Below, piece by piece: positions 8,132 to 16,409 of a DNA stretch of 27,994 nucleotides. Source of the stretch: JBBQSF01 sp038214085 (GTDB lineage: Bacteria; Bacteroidota; Bacteroidia; Bacteroidales; CG2-30-32-10); the NCBI GenBank assembly GCA_038214085.1, contig JBBQSF010000023.1, positions 1 to 27,994 on the forward strand. The letters are read 5' to 3'. The translations under genes and the position numbers were made by a program. Position 1 is the first letter of the stretch, and the number at the start of each line of letters is the position of its first letter. The notes under the pieces are model-generated. The model made no database searches and was not told the DNA's origin. It saw nothing but the letters and a program-made list of their open reading frames with translations.

Positions 8132-8208
8132 TTTTGTGGACTTTGCGGCTTAGTGGGATAAAATTAAAAATTACGATCATCTCCCACAAAGGCACCAAGA
8201 TCAAAAAA
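8132..8208. repeat. intergenic imperfect inverted repeat of the CACAAAGGCACCAAG type
   Basis: TTTTGTGGACTTTGCGGCT and a downstream CCCACAAAGGCACCAAGAT face each other. The exact core arms are GTGGGA (8153-8158) and TCCCAC (8182-8187). The CACAAAGGCAC/CTTTGCGG wording resembles the dispersed intergenic repeats seen in many Bacteroidota and other bacteria. It occupies most of the 211-bp gap before the radical SAM gene and may have a regulatory hairpin role or none. Confidence 0.5.
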
Positions 8209-8278
8209 AATATATTTAATCATTGATAGGGTATTGATTTTTTTAGGAAACGTAATGTAAAAAGAAATATAAACGTAA

Positions 8279-9190
8279 ATGATAAACGAAACTTTGTTTT
8301 CAAATAAATTTCCAATAAATTACGAAGAACCTTTATTTCGGCCACCTTCAGAAGCCCAATCGCTGATTTTTCAAGTCACCATTGGTTGTGCATGGAATCG
8401 CTGTGCATTTTGCGAAATGTATTCCAAAAAAACTTTCCGTATAAAGAAAGAAGAGGAGGTTATTCTAGAAATTGAAGCCGCTTCAAAACTATATCCCGAT
8501 ACCCGCAGAATATTTCTTGCTGATGGTAATCCCATGGTTTTGTCTGCTCATAAATTATTGCGCATTCTGAAAGCCATAAATTTATTTTTTCCAAAGATTA
8601 ACCGCGTTTCTACTTATGCATTACCTTCTGATATCCGTTCAAAGACGCCTGAAGAGTTAATAAAGCTGAAAGAAGCGGGATTGAAACTTATTTATGTAGG
8701 TGTTGAATCAGGCGATGACGAAGTGCTCTTGAGAAACAATAAAAGCGAAACGTATAAAAGTACAGTTGAAGGTTTACAAAAAGCAAAAGATGCTGGAATA
8801 CGACTTTCGATAATGATATTAAGCGGACTGGGAGGAAAAGAATTGAGCATACAACATGCTGTTCATTCTGCAAAAATTGTAAATGCAATTCAACCGGAGC
8901 TCTTATCGGTGCTTGTTTTGAGTTTTCCGTTTGGCGAAGAACATTATCAAACCCGCCTTGGTCATGCTTTTGAGCCCATGACAATTGAAGAACAACTAAA
9001 GGAAGTTGAAACATTTATTTCGGAAACAATGCTTGAAAGCACCATTTTCCGAAGCAATCACGCATCCAATTATCTTGAATTAGCTGGTGTTTTAGGCAAG
9101 GATAAAGAAAAATTGCTTACCGAAATCCGCTATGCGATAACCAATCCTGATGAAGCAGGTTTGCGCCCCGAATGGGCAAGGGGCTTGTAA
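8279..9190 (+). CDS. radical SAM protein, unassigned subfamily
   Basis: Enzyme expected to use a 4Fe-4S cluster and S-adenosylmethionine to start a radical reaction; the substrate is unknown. The cluster motif is GCAWNRCAFCEMY with Cys37, Cys42 and Cys45, a CX4CX2C spacing as in Elp3-like and MiaB-like proteins rather than the common CX3CX2C. Later features typical of the fold are FLADGNPM (the GGEP-like SAM-contact strand) and YVGVESGDDEVL. At 303 residues there is no room for an extra domain, and no SPASM or B12 domain is visible. It resembles widespread uncharacterised proteins of the form VTIGCxxNxCxFCxMY. The ATG at 8279 is the first in frame. The gene ends 1 bp before the convergent murF-alr stop. 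Distant similarity to coproporphyrinogen oxidase-like HemN proteins cannot be excluded but is not supported. Confidence 0.85.
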   Translation: MINETLFSNKFPINYEEPLFRPPSEAQSLIFQVTIGCAWNRCAFCEMYSKKTFRIKKEEEVILEIEAASKLYPDTRRIFLADGNPMVLSAHKLLRILKAINLFFPKINRVSTYALPSDIRSKTPEELIKLKEAGLKLIYVGVESGDDEVLLRNNKSETYKSTVEGLQKAKDAGIRLSIMILSGLGGKELSIQHAVHSAKIVNAIQPELLSVLVLSFPFGEEHYQTRLGHAFEPMTIEEQLKEVETFISETMLESTIFRSNHASNYLELAGVLGKDKEKLLTEIRYAITNPDEAGLRPEWARGL

Positions 9191-9191
9191 A

Positions 9192-11681
9192 TTATTCCTG
9201 ATAATAAACCCGTTTAACTCTTCTTGAAACACTTGTCAGTACTTCGTAAGGAATGGTTTCCATGTCGGCTGCAAATTTTGCAATGGGGAATTCGTTGCCG
9301 AAAACAATCACATCGTCGCCTTCATTTGCTGGAATGCCAGTGATATCAAGCATACACATATCCATACATATATTTCCTGCAATAGGAGCATAATGTCCGT
9401 TGAGATACATGCTTCCCTTTCCATTTCCCAGTTTCCTGCTTAAGCCATCGGCATATCCAATGGGAACTGTAGCTATTATTGTGTCTTTTTTAGCAACCCA
9501 ATTACGGCCATAGCCAATACTTTCGCCTGCAGGAACTGTTTTTATTTGTGAAATAACGGTTTTAAGAGTACTCACATTTTGTAGCAGAGCTTGTTCTGTT
9601 TCGTTGGCAGCCACACCGTACAATCCTATTCCCAAACGTACCATTTCAAATTGTGCTTCTTTGAACCGGCTGATTCCTGCCGAATTTAAAATGTGTCGCA
9701 TGATAGGATATTCTATATTTTCTTGAATTTTTTTACCCATAGTTTCAAATTTATCAAACTGGCTGTGGGTAAAAGCATCTTGTTTTGAGTCTTCGCTTGC
9801 CGCAAGATGGGAAAATAGCGAACGTATTATTATATTTGGATTTTTTTTAATTCGTATTATTAACTCATCAAGATCGCCGGGTTCAAAACCAAGACGGTGC
9901 ATTCCTGTGTCTAATTTAAGGTGAACATAAGCAGTTTTTTCCAGAGAGGCATAGCGCTCCAGCGCTTCTTCAAACATATTCAAAATTCGAAACGAATAAA
10001 TTTCAGGCTCAAGATCAAATTTTAACATAGAGTAAAAACTCTGTTCTTCGGGATTCATAACCATTATTGGCGTGGTGATTCCTGATTTTCTGAGTTCAAC
10101 ACCTTCATCGGTATAAGCCACAGTCATGTAATCTACTTGATGGTATTGAAGAATATTGGCAATTTCGTAACTTCCACTACCGTAAGAAAAGGCTTTAACC
10201 ATTGCCATGAGCTTGGTACCTGGATTAAGAAGTGAACGGTAATAATTAAGATTGCTTATGAGTCCGTTCAGATTTATTTCCAAAACCGTTTCGTGGGCTT
10301 TTTGCTGTAGGGCTTTACTAATTTGTTCAAAACGAAAAGTACGAGCACCTTTCAGAAGAATTGTTTCATTGTGAAAATCAGAAAAGGAATATTCCTTCAT
10401 AAAATCAGCAGTTGAAGGATAAAAAACTTTCTCAATTTTAAATTTGTCTTTTTGCCTGCTGATGGATTTTCCTATTCCAATTATAAAATCAATTTTTTTA
10501 CTAGTTAATAATTCCGAAACATTTGAATATAACTCATCTTCGTTGCGTCCGCTTTGCAAAATATCCGAAAGAATTATAGTGCGCTTTCGGTGTTGTTTCT
10601 GCTGATTTAAAAAATCTATTGCAATACTAAGTGAGTTTAAATCGGAGTTGTAGCTGTCGTTGATTACCGAACAATTATTGATGCCTTCTTTAAGTTCGAG
10701 ACGCATAGCAACTGGGTTAAGGTTTAGCATGCGCAATGCAATAACATCGTTGCTGTATCCTTGCGAAAGCATGAAAGCCCAGCAATGAATTGCGTTTTCA
10801 ACAGATGCATCGTCGGTAAAAGGAATACTGATTTGAATAGAATTATTCTGAAACGAAGCGTTTATAAGTGTGTTCTGCATTTGCCTTGAAACAGCTCCAA
10901 TTTGAAGATCGCTTTTTGCTTTGTAAGCCCAAGTGAAGGTATTGAGGTTTTTGAAAACTTCGGAATGATTGATTCGCTCCTTTATTTCCAAATGATCTGA
11001 GCAATAAATAAGCAGTTTTACCTTTGTGAATAATTTAAGTTTTTCGTTAATTTTCTGATTGGTATGTACAAAATTTTCATCGTGAGCTTGGCCAATATTG
11101 GTAAATATTCCAATGTTGGGTTGAATGATTGCCTGTAACTTTTCCATTTCATCCATTTCTGAAATGCCAGCTTCAAATATTGCAAGTTCATGTTCGGGTT
11201 CCATTTGCCAAACGGATATAGGAACACCAACCTGAGAATTATAGCTTTTCGGACTTCGTACAATTTTTTTGTCTTCGGTTAAAAGCTGGGAAAGCCATTC
11301 TTTGATAATTGTTTTTCCGTTGCTTCCAGTAATACCTAAAACGGGAATGTTGAATTTTTTTCGGTGAAAAATTGCAAGTTGCTGCAATGCATTCAGACCG
11401 TTTTTAACCAGTATGAAGTTGGCTTCCATGCAGGAATCAATGCACTCTGGCTTATAAGAAACCACAAAATTACGGACTCCTTTTTCGTAAAGTTCTTCAA
11501 TGTATTTGTGCCCATCGTTTCTTTTGGTTACCAATGCGAAAAATATGGAAAAATCTGGAGAAATAAGTTTCCGGCTGTCAATAACAATTTGTTTAACAGG
11601 TGAATCCTCAAAAGCAAGGTTAATAAAATCACCTTTTAGTATTTTGGCAATTTCGGTTATGGTGTAGGCGGTGGAAAGCAT
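9192..11681 (-). CDS. murF-alr: bifunctional MurF ligase / alanine racemase fusion
   Basis: Two cell-wall enzymes in one 829-residue chain, the arrangement typical of Bacteroidota. Residues 1 to about 455 form MurF, which adds D-Ala-D-Ala to UDP-MurNAc-tripeptide: the ATP loop ITGSNGKTIIKE sits at 117-128, and NDSYNSDLNSL at about 341-351 is the conserved central Mur-ligase segment. Residues from about 465 onward are alanine racemase, which makes the D-Ala: the PLP lysine is Lys496 in MVKAFSYGSGS, and the second catalytic base is Tyr724 in SIGYGRNW. The C-terminal barrel has PIGYADG and GNICMDMCMLDI. Both halves look intact, so a working bifunctional enzyme is expected. It lies 28 bp downstream of pdxA in the same direction, which is suggestive because the racemase needs PLP. 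It ends 1 bp from a convergent gene. Confidence 0.96.
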   Translation of the reverse strand: MLSTAYTITEIAKILKGDFINLAFEDSPVKQIVIDSRKLISPDFSIFFALVTKRNDGHKYIEELYEKGVRNFVVSYKPECIDSCMEANFILVKNGLNALQQLAIFHRKKFNIPVLGITGSNGKTIIKEWLSQLLTEDKKIVRSPKSYNSQVGVPISVWQMEPEHELAIFEAGISEMDEMEKLQAIIQPNIGIFTNIGQAHDENFVHTNQKINEKLKLFTKVKLLIYCSDHLEIKERINHSEVFKNLNTFTWAYKAKSDLQIGAVSRQMQNTLINASFQNNSIQISIPFTDDASVENAIHCWAFMLSQGYSNDVIALRMLNLNPVAMRLELKEGINNCSVINDSYNSDLNSLSIAIDFLNQQKQHRKRTIILSDILQSGRNEDELYSNVSELLTSKKIDFIIGIGKSISRQKDKFKIEKVFYPSTADFMKEYSFSDFHNETILLKGARTFRFEQISKALQQKAHETVLEINLNGLISNLNYYRSLLNPGTKLMAMVKAFSYGSGSYEIANILQYHQVDYMTVAYTDEGVELRKSGITTPIMVMNPEEQSFYSMLKFDLEPEIYSFRILNMFEEALERYASLEKTAYVHLKLDTGMHRLGFEPGDLDELIIRIKKNPNIIIRSLFSHLAASEDSKQDAFTHSQFDKFETMGKKIQENIEYPIMRHILNSAGISRFKEAQFEMVRLGIGLYGVAANETEQALLQNVSTLKTVISQIKTVPAGESIGYGRNWVAKKDTIIATVPIGYADGLSRKLGNGKGSMYLNGHYAPIAGNICMDMCMLDITGIPANEGDDVIVFGNEFPIAKFAADMETIPYEVLTSVSRRVKRVYYQE

Positions 11682-11709
11682 TAATTTTTAATATAATTTA
11701 TTAGAGTTT

Positions 11710-12804
11710 TCAGAAAGTTAATTTGGGTTCGCTACCGGGTTTTTCTTCTTCATGTTTGGTTATTTTCAAGGGATTTGAAGAAATTTCATCAAACATTTTT
11801 CTGTTTTTATGAATATCGATAGCAAGATAAAGAGCTTCCCTAAACGATTCGGCTGAAGCTTCATTTTTCCCAGCCAGGTCATAAGCCGTACCATGAGCAG
11901 GAGAAGTGCGGATTATAGGTAATCCGGCAGTAAAATTAACGCCAGTGTCAAAAGTTATTGCTTTGAATGGAGCCAAGCCCTGATCGTGGTACATGGCTAT
12001 AATTCCATCGAATTTAGAAAAGTTTCCTGAGCCAAAAAAACCATCGGCAGCATAAGGACCAAAAGCAAGAATATTTTTTTCGGAAGCTTTTTGAATTGCG
12101 GGGATAATTACTTTTATTTCTTCATCGCCAATAACTCCATTGTCGCCTGAGTGAGGATTGAGCCCCAACACAGCAATGCGTGGGCGGCGGATTCCGAAAT
12201 CCCGGATCAAAGACTGATTCATGATTTGTAATTTTTGAAGAATCAGCGTTTCTGTTATTGTTGAAGAAACCTTTGAAAGCGGAATATGACCTGTGACAAC
12301 TCCAACCCTTATATTGCCGCTAACCAAAAGCATCAGCGGTTCCTTTACCTCAAATTTCTGAGCCAGATATTCAGTATGTCCTGGAAATTTAAAATGTTCC
12401 GACTGTATGTTTTTTTTATTTATTGGTGAAGTTACAATTACATTAATTGCGTTATGTTTCAGGTCATTTGCTGCGGCTTCGAGCGACAATAGTGAAAGTT
12501 GTCCGGCTGTTTCGGTGGATTCACCAAGATCTATTTTTACTTCTTTGTCTGTAATGTTAATGATATTGGCTCTTTTAGCAATTGCCTGGTCTGCATTTTT
12601 TATCAGATTAAAATTAAATTCAGGGAAATCAAGTGTTTTTTTGTGATAAGAAGCTACTTTTGATGATCCATAAACTATAGGAGTACACATTTCCAGAATT
12701 TTCGGATTAGCAAGCGTCTTAATGATAATTTCATAGCTGATACCGTTGATATCACCTTGTGTGATCCCTATTTTTATGAATTCTTCTGTTTCGTTTTTCG
12801 ACAT
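11710..12804 (-). CDS. pdxA: 4-hydroxythreonine-4-phosphate dehydrogenase
   Basis: NAD-dependent oxidation and decarboxylation of 4-phosphohydroxythreonine in the DXP-dependent vitamin B6 pathway. It has 364 residues, slightly longer than the E. coli enzyme. Family landmarks are GITQGDINGISYE near the N-terminus, the substrate segment KFPGHTEYLA, VTGHIPLSKV, GLNPHSGDNGVIGDEE, the metal-binding MYHDQGLAPFKA, and TSPAHGTAYDLAGKNEAS towards the end. All expected metal and substrate residues (the His in GHTE, the His in MYHDQG, the His in SPAHGTA) are present. It lies between the leucyl aminopeptidase (27 bp upstream) and murF-alr (28 bp downstream), so these three are probably one operon. PdxH, the last B6 enzyme, is encoded 11 kb away in this window. 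Confidence 0.96.
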   Translation of the reverse strand: MSKNETEEFIKIGITQGDINGISYEIIIKTLANPKILEMCTPIVYGSSKVASYHKKTLDFPEFNFNLIKNADQAIAKRANIINITDKEVKIDLGESTETAGQLSLLSLEAAANDLKHNAINVIVTSPINKKNIQSEHFKFPGHTEYLAQKFEVKEPLMLLVSGNIRVGVVTGHIPLSKVSSTITETLILQKLQIMNQSLIRDFGIRRPRIAVLGLNPHSGDNGVIGDEEIKVIIPAIQKASEKNILAFGPYAADGFFGSGNFSKFDGIIAMYHDQGLAPFKAITFDTGVNFTAGLPIIRTSPAHGTAYDLAGKNEASAESFREALYLAIDIHKNRKMFDEISSNPLKITKHEEEKPGSEPKLTF

Positions 12805-12831
12805 TATATATAATTGTTAAAATCGTAAGTA

Positions 12832-14277
12832 TTATTTTTTTATTTGCATTTTTATGAAGTCGTACAATAACCTAAGCCCAAATCCTGTTCCGCCTTGTCC
12901 GCGGTAACTGTCGCGAGAATCCATAAAGGCAGGACCGGCAATATCAAAATGAACCCAGGGATAATCAGTAAAATGCTCGAGAAATTTCCCAGCAGTTATT
13001 GCTCCAGCATAGGGTCCTCCGATATTTTTAATATCCGCAATATCTGATTTGATAAGATCCTTGTATTCATCCCATAAAGGAAATTCCACAATGCGCTCGT
13101 AAACTCTATTGCCAGAGGTTTTAAGCATTTCCATATATTTGCCATAATTGGTTCCCATAGCAACGAGTGCATATTTACCTATGGCGGCATGAGCAGCACC
13201 TGTGAGGGTGGCAAGGTCAACTACGAATTCGGGTTTGTATTTTTTTGCGTAACTCAGTGCATCAGCAAGTATCATACGGCCTTCAGCATCGGAATTAAGA
13301 ACTTCTACTTTTGCACCACTGTGCATGGTAATTACATCTCCCGGTACATAGGCATTTCTGCAAGGTCGGTTGTCGGTTGCAGGAATAAGGCCAATAGCAT
13401 AAACCGAAAGATTTGTTTTTGCAATAGCATACATAAGTCCTGCAACAGTTGCTCCTCCTGCCATGTCGCATTTCATTGTTTCCATGTGGGGATAACCTTT
13501 TATATTAATGCCACCAGTATCGTACACAACTCCTTTACCTACAAAAACAAAAGGTTTTTTGTTGAAAGCGTTTTTAGGTTTCCATTCAATAACCGTAAAA
13601 GTAGGTGGATCAATACTGCCCTGATTAACCGCAAGCAAACCTCCCATTTTAAGGGCTTCGATTTTATTGCGGTTCATGATTTCTACTTTTGCACCGGCCG
13701 CTAAACAATTCTCTGCTGTAAGTTCTGCTAGTTTTTCTGCATTTAAATAAGCAACAGGTTCGTTAACCATATCGCGGGTTTTGTAAACTGCATCAATCAG
13801 GATGTTAAATTCGTCAATTTGCTTGGTTCCAATCTTTTTAGAATGAATTTTTATTTTTTTCAGCGTGTTTGTTTTTTTCGCAGCATCTTTACCTGTTTTA
13901 TATTTTGTAAACTGATAATTGCCTAGAGCAATACCTTCGGCGAATGCCAAAGTAATTGAAGTGTCAACAAATTCCGAATGAATAAAAATTTCCTCTGATT
14001 TTGCTTTGTTTAGCGTTAAAGCGAATGAATCGCCTTCTTTTCTGGATTTTTCAAGATCCTGATATTTTATTTTTTCTGGGAGTATGATGAGGTAATCCCA
14101 ATGGTTAAAACGGTTAAAAGAGAAAAAAGTTTGTTCCTCCTTAGTTGATTTTTGTGTAATATAATCAAGTTCCTGTTTTGAAAATACACTTGAGGGAGTT
14201 TTGTTGCAATTATATGTCAGGTAAGCAGCAGAGCAGCTTTTAGATGATTTTTCAGCTTTTTCAATAATATCAATCAT
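12832..14277 (-). CDS. pepA: leucyl aminopeptidase, family M17
   Basis: Cytoplasmic hexameric metallo-aminopeptidase that removes N-terminal residues from peptides. From the ATG at 14277 it has 481 residues. The catalytic C-terminal domain carries the two-metal site: Lys248 and Asp253 in GKGVVYDTGG, Asp271 in MKCDMAGGA, and Asp330/Glu332 in NSDAEGR, where Arg334 is the second catalytic residue. The family usually has GKGxxFDSGG; here Phe and Ser are replaced by Tyr and Thr, a mild change. The N-terminal third is the usual variable domain. An in-frame TTG at 14307 is rejected as start because it overlaps a -7 box. The gene is first in a probable operon with pdxA and murF-alr, and divergent from mqnC. 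PepA proteins of some bacteria also bind DNA, but nothing here shows that. Confidence 0.95.
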   Translation of the reverse strand: MIDIIEKAEKSSKSCSAAYLTYNCNKTPSSVFSKQELDYITQKSTKEEQTFFSFNRFNHWDYLIILPEKIKYQDLEKSRKEGDSFALTLNKAKSEEIFIHSEFVDTSITLAFAEGIALGNYQFTKYKTGKDAAKKTNTLKKIKIHSKKIGTKQIDEFNILIDAVYKTRDMVNEPVAYLNAEKLAELTAENCLAAGAKVEIMNRNKIEALKMGGLLAVNQGSIDPPTFTVIEWKPKNAFNKKPFVFVGKGVVYDTGGINIKGYPHMETMKCDMAGGATVAGLMYAIAKTNLSVYAIGLIPATDNRPCRNAYVPGDVITMHSGAKVEVLNSDAEGRMILADALSYAKKYKPEFVVDLATLTGAAHAAIGKYALVAMGTNYGKYMEMLKTSGNRVYERIVEFPLWDEYKDLIKSDIADIKNIGGPYAGAITAGKFLEHFTDYPWVHFDIAGPAFMDSRDSYRGQGGTGFGLRLLYDFIKMQIKK

Positions 14278-14304
14278 AATAATTCGTAATTTTGAAACGG
14301 AAAG

Positions 14305-14312
14305 CAAATTTA
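14305..14312 (-). promoter_or_regulatory. -7 box upstream of pepA-pdxA-murF/alr
   Basis: TAAATTTG on the minus strand matches TAnnTTTG and lies 27 nt before the pepA ATG. No good -33 element is seen at the right distance (the nearest TTTG is only 11 nt away), so the call rests on the -7 box and its position in the 80-bp divergent gap shared with mqnC. Confidence 0.5.
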
Positions 14313-14357
14313 CAAAACCTAAGCAAAACAGGACGATAATTTTACGATTAAATTAAA

Positions 14358-15449
14358 ATGACAAAATCAGTTAGTGAACTTCTCGACAAAGCGCTCATGC
14401 AAAAAATGCTTTCGAAGCAGGAGGGGCTATATTTATATGAAAACGCTCCGACTCCGGAATTGTCATTTGTTGCTAATGAAATAAGAAAACAAAAGAAACC
14501 CGGTAAAATTGTAACCTGGCAAGTGGACAGAAACGTTAATATTACAAATGTTTGTGTTTCTTCTTGCAAATTTTGTAACTTTTTTTGTTCGCCAAAAAGT
14601 AAAAAAGCTTATGTTATTACTCAGCAGGAGCTGATTTCTAAAATTACCCACTTGTTCGAACTTGGTGGTGATCAATTGCTGATACAAGGCGGCCTAAATC
14701 CAGAATTAAATATTGATTTTTATGAAGAATTGTTCGGTTCACTTAAAATTATTTTTCCGGATTTGAAACTTCATGCATTAAGTCCACCTGAAATTGTTCA
14801 CTTGGCAAACCTCTCGGGTTATAGTTATAGCAAGGTTTTGAAGAGATTGCGAAAAGCGGGACTTGATTCTTTGCCGGGAGCCGGGGCCGAAATACTAGTG
14901 GATCGGGTACGAAATTTTATATCAAATAAATGTTCTGCTACTGAATGGATACAGGTTATGCAAGAGGCACACAAGCAGAATATTCTTACTTCCGCAACCA
15001 TGATGTTTGGTCATGCCGAAACAATTGAGGAGCGTATAGAACATTTGTGCTTGATCAGACAGTTGCAGGAGCAAAAACCCAAAATTGCCGTTGGCTTTAA
15101 AGCTTTTATTGCCTGGCCATTTCAGGGAAAAGGAACTGTTCTCGAAAAAAGATTTGGTATTAAAGGAGATGTTACTCCCGAAGAATACATTCGTACCGTT
15201 GCCATAAGTAGAATTATGCTTTACAATATTGAAAACATTCAGGCTTCGTGGTTAACTGTGGGGAAAGAAACTGCACAGTTGAGCCTCCATGCAGGAGCTA
15301 ACGATTTTGGCTCAATCATGATTGAAGAACATGTGGTGTCGTCGGCAGGCGCAAATAATTCATTTGATGCTAAAGGAATTCAGCATGCAATTCGCGAAGC
15401 AGGTTTTGTTCCACGAAAAAGAAATCAGGCTTACGAGTTTGTCGATTAA
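14358..15449 (+). CDS. mqnC: cyclic dehypoxanthinyl futalosine synthase
   Basis: Radical SAM enzyme of the futalosine route to menaquinone: it closes the second ring of dehypoxanthinyl futalosine. It has 363 residues. The cluster motif is CVSSCKFC with Cys66, Cys70 and Cys73, preceded by NITNVCV as in MqnC/CofH-type enzymes. LPGAGAEIL (about 176-184), TMMFGHAETIEERI, FIAWPFQGKGT and the C-terminal LSLHAGANDFGSIMIEEHVVS are MqnC hallmarks. The close relative MqnE (aminofutalosine synthase) has a different cluster-region wording and lacks PGAGAE in this form. The ATG at 14358 lies in an 80-bp divergent gap with pepA. No other mqn gene is nearby; menG at 23149-23871 supplies the final methylation. 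The TCGATTAATCGA palindrome at its stop codon is probably chance. Confidence 0.95.
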   Translation: MTKSVSELLDKALMQKMLSKQEGLYLYENAPTPELSFVANEIRKQKKPGKIVTWQVDRNVNITNVCVSSCKFCNFFCSPKSKKAYVITQQELISKITHLFELGGDQLLIQGGLNPELNIDFYEELFGSLKIIFPDLKLHALSPPEIVHLANLSGYSYSKVLKRLRKAGLDSLPGAGAEILVDRVRNFISNKCSATEWIQVMQEAHKQNILTSATMMFGHAETIEERIEHLCLIRQLQEQKPKIAVGFKAFIAWPFQGKGTVLEKRFGIKGDVTPEEYIRTVAISRIMLYNIENIQASWLTVGKETAQLSLHAGANDFGSIMIEEHVVSSAGANNSFDAKGIQHAIREAGFVPRKRNQAYEFVD

Positions 15450-15480
15450 TCGATTAAAATTCGTCATAAACAAAATCAAA

Positions 15481-15512
15481 TTTGCCTTAGGGGATTTTTT
15501 GTATTAATTTTG
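15481..15512 (+). promoter_or_regulatory. promoter of the 15545 outer-membrane protein gene
   Basis: TTTG (15481-15484), exactly 20 nt, then TAATTTTG (15505-15512): a full match to the Bacteroidetes -33/-7 consensus. It lies 32 nt before the ATG at 15545 and 31 nt after the mqnC stop, so the gene probably has its own transcript. Confidence 0.75.
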
Positions 15513-15544
15513 TTCAAAATTAATTACTCATTTAACGCACTTTT

Positions 15545-16306
15545 ATGAAAAAATATATTTTATTAATTGGAGTAATATCCTTTTTTTCAATACAAAATAT
15601 CAATGCGCAATGCTGCGGTAACAATGGAGGCTGTGCCGATTTTTTTGAAGGTGGAGGAATGTATTTTGGATATTCAACTTCTAAACTTAGTAATTCCAGT
15701 AAAGATATTTCTGAAAACATGGAATTATTTAACAGCAGTAACCCCAATTACTATAAGCCCTACACTTTTAATAAGAATGGAAGAGGATTAAATATTGGTG
15801 TTTATTATTATTTGGACAACGACAGACGCTCATTTATAAATTTGGGATACACAAATAAGCATTATTTAAGTAATGCAGAAGGCGATTCGGCTGGTATTAT
15901 AATGCAAAGAGTGATTAAATTTCGTCAGGAAACTTTTGATGTGGGATATTCTTATTTACCAGCTAAGTTTTTAAAAGCCGGTCTTGAATTAAATGCTGGC
16001 CATTTTGGAGTATTTAGAAAATCAGGACCAAAAGAAGGTATTAAGGATGCAAACTACCAAAAGTATTATACCGATCAGGGTTTTTTATTCGGCGTTACGC
16101 CAAGCCTAAGTTTGAGATTAAAACTTGGATTTTTCTCCTTCTATATTACACCTTATTATCAATGGACACCTAGCGCAATTACTCACTTTGATTCAAATGC
16201 CGATGGAATTATTGATCAGTATGATAAACGGTATTCAAATAATTTGTCCAATTATGGCGTGAATTTCTCAATGTATCTCTTTATTGGTGGCATTAACGAA
16301 AAATAG
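15545..16306 (+). CDS. secreted, probably outer-membrane beta-barrel protein of unknown function
   Basis: I do not recognise the family. The 253 residues begin with a clear signal peptide (MKKYILLIGVISFF..., probable cut between Ala21 and Gln22). The mature start is unusual: QCCGNNGGCADFF has three Cys in nine residues. The rest is rich in aromatic and glycine residues in alternating strands (for example LNIGVYYYL, FDVGYSYLP, FSFYITPYYQW) and ends with strands such as YGVNFSMYLFIGG, as in small outer-membrane barrels. Residues 216-227, DSNADGIIDQYD, fit a 12-residue EF-hand/thrombospondin-3-like calcium loop, probably in a surface loop between the last strands. It has its own promoter and is followed by the AI-2E-family permease. 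The only firm claim is export; barrel and Ca2+ binding are inferred. Confidence 0.75.
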   Translation: MKKYILLIGVISFFSIQNINAQCCGNNGGCADFFEGGGMYFGYSTSKLSNSSKDISENMELFNSSNPNYYKPYTFNKNGRGLNIGVYYYLDNDRRSFINLGYTNKHYLSNAEGDSAGIIMQRVIKFRQETFDVGYSYLPAKFLKAGLELNAGHFGVFRKSGPKEGIKDANYQKYYTDQGFLFGVTPSLSLRLKLGFFSFYITPYYQWTPSAITHFDSNADGIIDQYDKRYSNNLSNYGVNFSMYLFIGGINEK

Positions 16307-16361
16307 AATGTTGCGCTAAAGGCAAATAAAGCTTATTTTTATAAACCAGGTTTCAATTTTC

Positions 16362-16393
16362 TTTAAATCCCTTAATATTATCCTATATCTTTG
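16362..16393 (+). promoter_or_regulatory. promoter of the AI-2E-family permease gene
   Basis: TATCTTTG at 16386-16393 is a perfect TAnnTTTG box; 20 nt upstream is TTTA (16362-16365), one base off the -33 consensus. It stands 16 nt before the ATG at 16410. Together with the promoter at 15481 it shows that neighbouring plus-strand genes here are separately transcribed. Confidence 0.68.
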
Positions 16394-16409
16394 CCGCGAA
16401 ATTTAAAAT

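Noticed and set aside
13189..13704. 171-codon plus-strand frame opposite the leucyl aminopeptidase
   Set aside because: Cys/Phe/His-rich antisense composition, opposite conserved catalytic motifs; a shadow.
15442..15453. Perfect palindrome TCGATTAATCGA at the mqnC stop codon
   Set aside because: Only 12 bp, no loop, no T-run and no promoter near; likely chance in AT-rich DNA and too weak for a terminator.
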